Assembly: GCF_010894435.1 (NCBI RefSeq)
Contig: NZ_JAAIXZ010000002.1
Location: forward strand, 558,001 to 622,000
Reading direction: 5' to 3'
From: Pyxidicoccus trucidator
Lineage (GTDB): Bacteria; Myxococcota; Myxococcia; Myxococcales; Myxococcaceae
DNA length: 64,000 nt
The notes under the pieces were generated by a model. That model did not search any database, was not told the DNA's origin, and worked only from the letters and a program-made list of their open reading frames with translations. Below are positions 57,466 through 64,000 of this stretch, piece by piece (positions within the stretch are counted from its first letter, which is position 1; each line of letters opens with the position of its first letter). The position numbers were made by a program, and so were the translations under genes.

Positions 57466-58989
57466 ATGACCACCGTCGAGATCATCTTCCTGGGCGTCTA
57501 TTTCAGCGTCCTGTGCGTGCTGGCGGTCTACGGCTCGCACAGGTACCGGATGGCGTTCCTGTACTACCGGCACAAGTTCAAGCTGCCTACGCCGAAGGGG
57601 CCCCTGAAGGAGCTCCCACGCGTCACCATCCAGCTCCCCATCTTCAACGAGATGTACGTGGTGGAGCGCCTGGTGGAGTCGGTGTGCCGCATCGACTACC
57701 CACGCGAGCTGCTGGAAATCCAGGTGCTGGACGACTCGACGGACGAGACGTGCGGCATCGCGCGTGCGTGTGTGGAGCGCCACAAGCAGAAGGGCCATGA
57801 CATCGTCTACATCCACCGCACCAACCGCCAGGGCTTCAAGGCGGGTGCGCTGGAGAACGGCCTGAAGCTGGCGCGGGGCCAGTACGTCGCGGTGTTCGAC
57901 GCGGACTTCGTGCCGACGCCGGACTTCCTGCTGCGCACGGTGCCGTTCTTCGCGGACGACAAGGTGGGCATGGTGCAGGTGCGCTGGGGTCACCTCAACC
58001 GTGACTTCTCCATCCTGACGCAGGCCCAGAGCATCTTCCTGGACGGGCACTTCATCATCGAGCACACCGCCCGCAACCGCTCCGGCTGCTTCTTCAACTT
58101 CAACGGCACCGCGGGCATCTGGCGGCGCGACACCATCTCCGACGCGGGCGGCTGGCAGCACGACACGCTCACCGAGGACCTGGACCTGAGCTACCGCGCC
58201 CAGCTCAAGGGCTGGCGGTTCATCTTCCTGCCCGAGGTCATCTCCCCGGCCGAGGTGCCGGTGGACATGAACGCCTTCAAGAGCCAGCAGCACCGCTGGG
58301 CCAAGGGCTCCATCCAGACGGCGAAGAAGCTGCTGCCCACCATCCTCAAGAGCGATTTGCCCCTGGCGGTGAAGCGCGAGGCCTTCTTCCACCTCACCAA
58401 CAACATGGCCTACCTGTTGATGGTGCTCCTGTCCGTGCTGATGCCCATCAGCATGGTGGTGCGCTTCCAGCACGGCCTGTACGGCACGCTCTTCCTGGAC
58501 CTGCCCTTCTTCATCAGCGCCACCGCCAGCGTCTGCGTGTTCTACGTGGCCGCGCAGCGGGAGATGGGCGTGAAGGGGTGGTCGCGGGTGAAGTACCTGC
58601 CCTTCCTGATGAGCCTGGGCATCGGCCTGGCCATCAACAACGCGAAGGCGGTGCTGGAGGCGCTGCTCAACCAGCAGTCCGGCTTCGCGCGCACGCCGAA
58701 GACGGGCGCCGAGGGCAAGAAGGTCGTCGCGGTGAAGAAGACCTACCGCGGCAGCAAGACGCTGATGCCGGTGGTGGAGTTGGCCTTCGCGGCCTACTTC
58801 ACGGGCGCGCTGTGGTTCGCCATCGACGCGCGCATCTACACGTCGGTGCCCTTCATCATCCTGTTCCAGGCGGGCTTCCTGTACGTGGGCGTGTCCAGCC
58901 TCCTGCAGGGCCTGTCCGGCCGGCTGAAGCTGGCGGAGCCTGCGCCCACGGTGAACGCCTCTGGCGAGCAGCCGCGCCGCGCGGCCTGA
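57466..58989 (+). CDS. processive GT2 glycosyltransferase, cellulose/mannan-synthase-like
   Basis: 507 residues. One N-terminal membrane helix, a cytoplasmic GT-A domain (~50-290) and three to four C-terminal helices. Catalytic residues of processive family-2 synthases are visible: DDSTDET, FDADFVPTPDFL, TEDLDLSYRAQLKGWR and QQHRWAKG (Q..RW). The closest general match is the CslA/glucomannan-synthase branch. It could make an exopolysaccharide or a glycolipid. No partner export genes lie next to it. A Lys-rich segment (~415-430) interrupts the C-terminal membrane helices. Confidence 0.9.
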   Translation: MTTVEIIFLGVYFSVLCVLAVYGSHRYRMAFLYYRHKFKLPTPKGPLKELPRVTIQLPIFNEMYVVERLVESVCRIDYPRELLEIQVLDDSTDETCGIARACVERHKQKGHDIVYIHRTNRQGFKAGALENGLKLARGQYVAVFDADFVPTPDFLLRTVPFFADDKVGMVQVRWGHLNRDFSILTQAQSIFLDGHFIIEHTARNRSGCFFNFNGTAGIWRRDTISDAGGWQHDTLTEDLDLSYRAQLKGWRFIFLPEVISPAEVPVDMNAFKSQQHRWAKGSIQTAKKLLPTILKSDLPLAVKREAFFHLTNNMAYLLMVLLSVLMPISMVVRFQHGLYGTLFLDLPFFISATASVCVFYVAAQREMGVKGWSRVKYLPFLMSLGIGLAINNAKAVLEALLNQQSGFARTPKTGAEGKKVVAVKKTYRGSKTLMPVVELAFAAYFTGALWFAIDARIYTSVPFIILFQAGFLYVGVSSLLQGLSGRLKLAEPAPTVNASGEQPRRAA

Positions 58990-59016
58990 GCGACGCTTCC
59001 TGCGCGTAGGGAATCC

Positions 59017-59044
59017 GGGGTGGGGCCATGCAAGGCCCCGCCCC
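59017..59044. terminator. bidirectional terminator
   Basis: Eleven pairs (59017-59027 with 59034-59044, one G-U) with a 6-base loop lie between the glycosyltransferase stop (58989) and the convergent lipoprotein stop (59053), followed on the plus strand by TTGTCGTTT. Confidence 0.8.
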
Positions 59045-59052
59045 TTGTCGTT

Positions 59053-59577
59053 TCAGGTGCCCGAGTCGGGCGCGCCGCGCAGGAGCACCTGCTGCAGCCG
59101 CACGGTGGGGGCGCCGGACGGGGCAGGGCGGCAGCCCTCGTCGATGGAGGTGCTGGCCGCGGAGCGCAGCGTGAGGCCCGCGTCCGCGCACGACACCACC
59201 TCGGTGGGGAAGACGACGGGGCAGGGCGTGCCGGAGCCCGCGAAGCCCATGGCGCGCGTCTCGCCCAAGAAGCCCTCGGGTGTCCGCTGGAGGACGATGG
59301 ACGCGGCGCCCGCGTCGGGCACATCGGTTCCACCCTCCGCGAGGGCGCGTGACACGGTGAGCGACAGCGTGCCGCCGTCGTCCTCACCGTGGTAGCGGAA
59401 GGCCGGATTCTCGGCGTGGTGGTACTCGCCTGCCTGGCTGCTCTCACAGCCGGCAGGCACGCGCACGGGAGGTGGAGGTGGGTTCTGCGCCTCTATGCGG
59501 GGAGGCGCCTTGGCGGGGCACGCCGTGAGGGAGAGGACACTGAGGGCGACTGCCAGGGAGGCGGGAGCGCGGTGCAT
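59053..59577 (-). CDS. predicted lipoprotein
   Basis: 174 residues from ATG 59577. Signal MHRAPASLAVALSVLSLTAC with lipobox (LTAC). A Pro-rich stretch after the lipid Cys is followed by a soluble domain with strands such as GGTLSLTVSRAL and ASIVLQRTPEGFLGETRAMGF and three further Cys. No family recognised. Divergent from the PEGA gene at 59661 (83 bp between starts). Confidence 0.75.
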   Translation of the reverse strand: MHRAPASLAVALSVLSLTACPAKAPPRIEAQNPPPPPVRVPAGCESSQAGEYHHAENPAFRYHGEDDGGTLSLTVSRALAEGGTDVPDAGAASIVLQRTPEGFLGETRAMGFAGSGTPCPVVFPTEVVSCADAGLTLRSAASTSIDEGCRPAPSGAPTVRLQQVLLRGAPDSGT

Positions 59578-59660
59578 GGGGCGCGGATATTCGCCCAACG
59601 GCACGGCCAGGGGGACTCTGTTTGATTCCCCTGGGATGACTCTCTAACCTTCGGCCTGAC

Positions 59661-60752
59661 ATGAGCCTCCACCGCATCGTCCTGTTCGCCCTGGTGACCG
59701 TCCTGGCGGCGCCGTCCTCCGCCTTCGCGCAGGACGATGACCTCCTCGCCCCCCTCACCCCGCAGACGAAGCCTTCGAAGACGAAGGGCGGGAAGACGAA
59801 GGTGGTGAAGAAGAAGCCCGCGAAGCCCGCGCGCGAGAAGTCCACGAAGGTGACGAAGAAGCCCGCGAAGACGAAGAGCGGCGCGACGGCGCGGGGCAAG
59901 GCCGCGAAGAAGCCCGTGGAGACCTCCTCCGAGGACGACCTGCTCGCGCCGCTGGAGCTCAAGAAGACGGAGCTGCTGGTCCGCATCACCGGGGGCGTGC
60001 GCGGGGCGAAGCTGCAGGTGGATGGCAAGGACGCCGGCTCGCTCACCGCGGCCCCCATCCCGCTCGAGGTGACGCCGGGTGAGCACCTGCTGGTGGTCCG
60101 CAAGCCGGGCTATGCCGAGTTCACGCGGCGCATCGACGTCAAGGAGGGCTCGCAGCAGGAGGTGCCGGTGTCGCTGGACGCCACCATGGGCTTCGCCACG
60201 CTCACCGCGGACGTGGCCGACGCGATGGCGGTGGTGGACGGTGTGGAGGTGGGGCCGGTGCCGCAGGGCAACGTGCTGCTCAAGCCGGGCTCGCGCGAGA
60301 TTGAGTTCCGGGCCCCGGGCTTCAAGCCCGCCGTGCACAACATCACCGTGTTCGCCGGCCGCAACTACTCGGTGGAGGGCACGCTGCGGCCGCTGGAGGA
60401 CACGTCGGTGGCCACGCGGGATGTGCCGAAGAACCCCGTGCTGGAGCCGTCCTTCACCGACGACACGGCCCCGGGCCTGACGGCGCGCGACCTGGAGCCT
60501 GAGACCGAGGTGAGCTCCGGCAAGCCCTGGTACGGCCGCTGGTACGTGTGGGCCGGCGTGGGCGCGGTGGTGGCCGCGGGCACGGTGGGCGCGGTGATGG
60601 CCACGCAGGGCGGTGGCTTCGACCCCCTGGATGCGAACCGGGACGTGTGCGGCGATCCTGGCTGTGATGCCGTGCTGGGCGGCGCGCGCCCGGTACGCGG
60701 GAACAAGGCGGGGGGCATGCTCCGTCTGCCGGCGGGAGCCCTGCGCTTCTGA
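59661..60752 (+). CDS. PEGA-domain protein with Lys-rich linker and C-terminal membrane helix
   Basis: 363 residues. Signal peptide (1-23, ending SAFAQ), a Lys/Thr/Pro-rich basic stretch (~35-90), two tandem PEGA domains (~107-180 and ~180-245; e.g. KLQVDGKDAGSLTAAPIPLEV and MAVVDGVEVGPVPQG), and a hydrophobic helix (~298-318, WYVWAGVGAVVAAGTVGAVMA). The sequence DDDLLAPL recurs as EDDLLAPL on either side of the basic stretch. A second PEGA protein lies 4 kb upstream. Function unknown; periplasmic or surface-exposed. Confidence 0.8.
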   Translation: MSLHRIVLFALVTVLAAPSSAFAQDDDLLAPLTPQTKPSKTKGGKTKVVKKKPAKPAREKSTKVTKKPAKTKSGATARGKAAKKPVETSSEDDLLAPLELKKTELLVRITGGVRGAKLQVDGKDAGSLTAAPIPLEVTPGEHLLVVRKPGYAEFTRRIDVKEGSQQEVPVSLDATMGFATLTADVADAMAVVDGVEVGPVPQGNVLLKPGSREIEFRAPGFKPAVHNITVFAGRNYSVEGTLRPLEDTSVATRDVPKNPVLEPSFTDDTAPGLTARDLEPETEVSSGKPWYGRWYVWAGVGAVVAAGTVGAVMATQGGGFDPLDANRDVCGDPGCDAVLGGARPVRGNKAGGMLRLPAGALRF

Positions 60753-60762
60753 TTCGCGGTGA

Positions 60763-60787
60763 CGCCCACCCTGCTCGAGGGTGGGCG
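60763..60787. terminator. bidirectional terminator
   Basis: Perfect 10-bp stem (60763-60772 with 60778-60787), 5-base loop, between the stops of the PEGA gene (60752) and the convergent lipoprotein gene (60829). Confidence 0.75.
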
Positions 60788-60828
60788 GGTGCCCGCCCGT
60801 CACACGGTGGCGGGCGGAGCGCGCGGGC

Positions 60829-61422
60829 TCACTGGCCGCGCAGGTCGTCGTCGGAGGAGGGGCGCGCGTCCGGAACGAGCACGAGGAACACGTCGCTCAC
60901 CCGGCCCACGCCCCAGTAGTCCAGCGCGGTGGCGCGCACCTGGAAGGGCTCGGACTCGGGCAGGAGTTGGGTGAGGTCCACCTCGCCCGGCTCGAAGCTG
61001 AAGGCGCGGCGCCCCAGGGCATCCACCTGCTCCTTGCCCATGTGGACGCCCTCGGTGAAGCCCACCACGGCGCTGCGCACCCGCTGGCCCTTCGCATCCA
61101 GCACCTCCAGCAGCAGGAAGTTGTCCACGGAGATGCCCAGCGTCGCCCGGGCGTCGCCGTAGAGCCGGGCCCGGCTTCCCTCCAGCCGCAGCAGGGGCGT
61201 CTGGCCCGTGGTCACGACGCGCGGCGTGCGCTCGCCCTCGGTGGTGTCGATGTCCAGGTCGTCGCGCCGCTTCGAGAGCGTCTCGGTCTCCTGCGCGGGA
61301 GTGTCCAGTAGGAGCCGTACGGCACGGGGCGCCGCCGGGGTGGTGGGGGCGGAGGTGGGGACCTGTCGCGCACAGGCCACCAGCCCCCAGGCGGCGGCCA
61401 GGATGAGCGTTCGAGAGTGCAT
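60829..61422 (-). CDS. predicted lipoprotein
   Basis: 197 residues from ATG 61422. Signal MHSRTLILAAAWGLVAC with lipobox (LVAC). The mature part begins with a Thr/Ala/Pro-rich linker and forms a beta-rich domain (ARLYGDARATLGISVDNFLL, RVRSAVVGFTEGVHMGKEQV). No family recognised. Divergent from the metallopeptidase gene, with 52 bp between starts. Confidence 0.75.
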   Translation of the reverse strand: MHSRTLILAAAWGLVACARQVPTSAPTTPAAPRAVRLLLDTPAQETETLSKRRDDLDIDTTEGERTPRVVTTGQTPLLRLEGSRARLYGDARATLGISVDNFLLLEVLDAKGQRVRSAVVGFTEGVHMGKEQVDALGRRAFSFEPGEVDLTQLLPESEPFQVRATALDYWGVGRVSDVFLVLVPDARPSSDDDLRGQ

Positions 61423-61474
61423 GGGCGCCCAGGGTAGACGAGCAGTGGTGGAGCCGGTCAATTAGCATGGCCGC

Positions 61475-63298
61475 ATGAGGACCTTCCTGCGTGGGTGTCT
61501 GCTGTGGTCCGTGCTCTCCAGCGCCCCCGCCTGGAGCGGCCCTCCCGCGGCACCCCCGCCCCCGGCGGCCTCGCCCGAGGTGCAGCTGTGCCTCCAGCAC
61601 CTGAAGCCCTCCGAGCGCGAGCGGGCGGCGAAGGCGCTGGGGCCCCTGGCCGAGCTGCCGCGCTACCGGGTGCAGCTGGACGTGGACCCGGCCTCGCGCG
61701 AGGTGACGGGGCGGGTGCAGGTGGAGGTGCTGGCCCGGGGCAGGCCCCTCACGGAGCTGTACCTGCGGCTGACGCCAAACCTGTTGGGGCGCCGGGTGAC
61801 GCTGTCGGACGCGAAGCTCGGTGGCCGGCCCATCAAGCTGGAGCAGCCGGAGCCCACGCTGTACCGCGTGTCGCTGGAGGAGCCCGTGCCCCCGGGCGCC
61901 GCGGCGGTGGTGGACGTGGCGGTGAAGGCCACCGTGCCGAAGGTGGAGAGCGGCGGCGGAGGGATGCTCGCGGGCCTGCTGGGCGGCGGCGACCGCCGAG
62001 GCGGCGGGGACCATGGGGCCTTCTCGGCCACGGAGGACTTCGTCAGCCTGGTGGGCGTGGTGCCTCAGGTGCCGCCGCTGGATGCCGCCGGCCAGCCCTG
62101 GGCCGGGCCGCAGGGCGTTGGCGACCTGGCGCTGTACGAGCCGGCGCACGTGCTGGCCACCGTCACGGTGCCCTCGGGCTGGACGGTGCACGCCACCGGA
62201 GCGCCCATGGGCGAGGTGCCCGAGCGCAATGGCCGCGTGCGCTTCGCCTTCGCGGCGGGCGCGGTGCGGGACTTCCCCATCCTCGTGTCGAAGGGCTACG
62301 AGCACTCCACGGCCACGGTGGGCGGCGTCACCGTGGAGAGCCACTACGTGGCGCGGGACAAGGCCGCGGGAGAGCGCGTGCTGAAGTACGCCACCTGGGC
62401 CCTGCAGGAGTTCGAGCGGCGCCTGGGGCCGCTGCCCTACACGCACTTCCGCGTGGTGGAGGCGCCCCTGTCCGGCGGCGCGGGCGGCATGGAGTTCCCC
62501 GGGCTCATCACGGTGGCCACGTCGCTGTACCGCGGCTCGGCGGACCCGTCCGAGGCGCTGGCCGGCTTGAAGGGGCTGGAGGAGATACAGGCGCTGCTGG
62601 GGGCCATGGGGCAGGGGAGCAGCAACTCCACCCTGGCGCACCTGGGCGAGGTGCTGGAGCGCACGCTGGAGTTCACCGTGGCGCACGAGGTGGCGCACCA
62701 GTACTTCGCCAGCCTCGTGGGCTCGGACCCCATCAACGCGCCCATCGTCGACGAGTCGCTGGCCCAGTACGCCGCGCTGCTCTACGTCGAGTGGCGGCAC
62801 GGCAAGGGGGCGGCGGACACGCTGCGCAAGGAGGCGCTGGTGTCGTCGTACCACCTGTACCGGATGTCCGGCGGGAAGGACGGCCGCGCGGACCGGCCCA
62901 CGGGCGACTTCGCGGACGAGTTCGAGTACGGCGCGCTCGTCTACGGCAAGGCGCCGCTGCTGCACCATGCCTCGCGGCAGCTCGTGGGCGACGTCGCCTT
63001 CGTCCAGGCGCTGCGCTCGTACGTGGACACGTACCGCTTCAAGTGGACGTGCAAGGAGTGCTTCACCCGCGAGCTGGCGAAGGCGAGCCCCGCGCATGCG
63101 AAGCGGCTGGAGGGCTTGCGCGTGCGCTGGTGGGAGGAGGCGCGCGGCGACCAGGACCTGGGGGCCGCCGACCTGGCGTCGATGCTGGGCGCCCAGGGGC
63201 TGGGCGACCTGGGAGACTTGAAGGACATGCAGCTGCAGCTGGACCCGGAGTCGATGAAGCTCCTGGAGGAGCTGATTCCGGGCCTGCTGGGACAGTGA
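61475..63298 (+). CDS. M1-family (gluzincin) metallopeptidase
   Basis: 607 residues. Signal peptide (1-22), N-terminal beta domain of aminopeptidase-N type (~50-300) and the catalytic domain with HEVAHQYFASL (~408-418), the two zinc histidines plus the general-base Glu, and the third ligand Glu in VDESLAQYAALLY 18 residues later. The exopeptidase GAMEN-type motif appears as GGMEF in GGAGGMEFPGL. A Gly-rich insert with GGGG runs lies near residue 160. Likely a periplasmic or secreted peptidase. Convergent with ftsY. Confidence 0.88.
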   Translation: MRTFLRGCLLWSVLSSAPAWSGPPAAPPPPAASPEVQLCLQHLKPSERERAAKALGPLAELPRYRVQLDVDPASREVTGRVQVEVLARGRPLTELYLRLTPNLLGRRVTLSDAKLGGRPIKLEQPEPTLYRVSLEEPVPPGAAAVVDVAVKATVPKVESGGGGMLAGLLGGGDRRGGGDHGAFSATEDFVSLVGVVPQVPPLDAAGQPWAGPQGVGDLALYEPAHVLATVTVPSGWTVHATGAPMGEVPERNGRVRFAFAAGAVRDFPILVSKGYEHSTATVGGVTVESHYVARDKAAGERVLKYATWALQEFERRLGPLPYTHFRVVEAPLSGGAGGMEFPGLITVATSLYRGSADPSEALAGLKGLEEIQALLGAMGQGSSNSTLAHLGEVLERTLEFTVAHEVAHQYFASLVGSDPINAPIVDESLAQYAALLYVEWRHGKGAADTLRKEALVSSYHLYRMSGGKDGRADRPTGDFADEFEYGALVYGKAPLLHHASRQLVGDVAFVQALRSYVDTYRFKWTCKECFTRELAKASPAHAKRLEGLRVRWWEEARGDQDLGAADLASMLGAQGLGDLGDLKDMQLQLDPESMKLLEELIPGLLGQ

Positions 63299-63317
63299 GT
63301 CCGGGCCGTCGGGCCCC

Positions 63318-64000
63318 TCAGTCGAAGAGGGCCTGGACGAACTCGCGCGGCTCGAAGCGGCGCAGGTCGGCGATCTTCTCGCCCACGCCCACCCAGACGA
63401 CGGGCAGCTTCAGCTCGTCGCAGATGCCGATGATGACGCCGCCCTTCGCGGTGCCATCCAGCTTCGTCAGGGCAATCGCGGTGATGCCCACTGCCTCGTG
63501 GAACTGCTTGGCCTGCTGAATCGCGTTCTGGCCGTTGGTGGAGTCCAGCACCAGCAGCACCTCGTGCGGCGCGCCGGGAAGGGCCTTGTCCATGACGCGC
63601 TGGACCTTCTTCAGCTCCTCCATGAGCGGCGCCTTGGTGTGGAGCCGGCCCGCCGTGTCGGCGATGACGACGTCCGCGCCTTCCTCGCGCGCCTTCTTCA
63701 CCGCGTCGAAGATGACGGAGCCCGGGTCTCCACCCTCCACGCCCTTCACCAGCTCGGCCTTCGCGCGGTCCGCCCACACGTCGAGCTGCTCGGTGGCGGC
63801 GGCGCGGAAGGTGTCTCCCGCGGCGAGCACCACCTTCTTGCCCTGGCCCGTGAGCTGCGCGGCCAGCTTGCCGATGGTTGTCGTCTTCCCGGCGCCGTTG
63901 ACGCCCACCACCATGACGACGTGCGGAGGGCCACCGCCCTCCAGCGAGCGCGGCACCGGCAGGTCGACGATGCGGGCCACCTCGTCGCGGATGATGGACT
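63318..64000 (-). CDS. ftsY: FtsY, SRP receptor GTPase (N-terminal part beyond the window)
   Basis: The frame stays open to base 64000, so only the C-terminal ~227 residues (NG domain) are seen. G1 [48 protein letters not shown] and the C-terminal [23 protein letters not shown] identify FtsY. It receives SRP-ribosome complexes at the inner membrane. The GTG at 63980 is internal. Confidence 0.95.
   Translation of the reverse strand, partial: SIIRDEVARIVDLPVPRSLEGGGPPHVVMVVGVNGAGKTTTIGKLAAQLTGQGKKVVLAAGDTFRAAATEQLDVWADRAKAELVKGVEGGDPGSVIFDAVKKAREEGADVVIADTAGRLHTKAPLMEELKKVQRVMDKALPGAPHEVLLVLDSTNGQNAIQQAKQFHEAVGITAIALTKLDGTAKGGVIIGICDELKLPVVWVGVGEKIADLRRFEPREFVQALFD

Overview
The window looks like the chromosome of a fruiting myxobacterium, Myxococcus or a near relative such as Corallococcus or Pyxidicoccus. 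GC is very high with strong third-position bias. The gene order pilR - pilA - pilG-H-I - pilD - pilS2-R2 - pilM-N-O-P-Q - roadblock - efp - accB-C - sgmX follows the known M. xanthus type IV pilus (T4P) locus, and the carF and Tol sequences fit the same group. I saw no rRNA, tRNA, CRISPR, insertion sequence or prophage.

Layout. (1) 0-16.2 kb is the T4P cluster. It holds the end of pilR, a minus-strand TMTC-like membrane glycosyltransferase wedged between pilR and pilA, pilA behind a sigma-54 promoter, the PilGHI ABC system, the prepilin peptidase pilD, the second two-component pair pilS2/pilR2, and the alignment/secretin operon pilMNOPQ. (2) 16.2-23.5 kb holds a lipoprotein, a Roadblock/LC7 protein, EF-P, the biotin carboxyl carrier and biotin carboxylase of acetyl-CoA carboxylase, and the large TPR protein SgmX, which links the polarity GTPase MglA to pili. 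(3) 23.5-32.0 kb is an apparent operon: an ExeA-like AAA ATPase, a TamB-family protein, an Omp85 protein with seven POTRA-like repeats, and a lipoprotein. (4) 32.1-34.6 kb is a small minus-strand accessory island of lower GC: a Cys-rich secreted protein, a lone AAA ATPase, and an overlapping lipoprotein/small-protein pair that resembles a toxin-immunity pair.

(5) 34.7-39.5 kb has an acyltransferase convergent with an aminotransferase-fold enzyme/Ppx phosphatase/MFS operon. (6) 39.7-43.0 kb is a minus-strand tolQ-tolR-tonB/tolA-like-tolB operon without pal. (7) 43.1-48.5 kb has a lipoprotein, glutamate racemase, the plasmalogen desaturase CarF, a conserved protein of unknown function and a DASS-family anion transporter. 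(8) 48.7-53.8 kb is a cell-division/envelope cluster: ftsE-ftsX-envC-like (overlapping stop/start codons), an alpha/beta hydrolase and an S41 C-terminal processing protease. (9) 53.8-64.0 kb has two PEGA-domain proteins, several lipoproteins, D-Ala-D-Ala ligase, a processive GT2 polysaccharide synthase, an M1-type metallopeptidase, and ftsY running off the end.

The dominant theme is the cell envelope: building and regulating pili, outer-membrane protein export, peptidoglycan precursors and remodelling, and lipid modification. The least explained parts are the gene inserted between pilR and pilA, the Roadblock protein beside pilQ and sgmX, the seven-POTRA Omp85/TamB pair with its ATPase, and the small accessory island.
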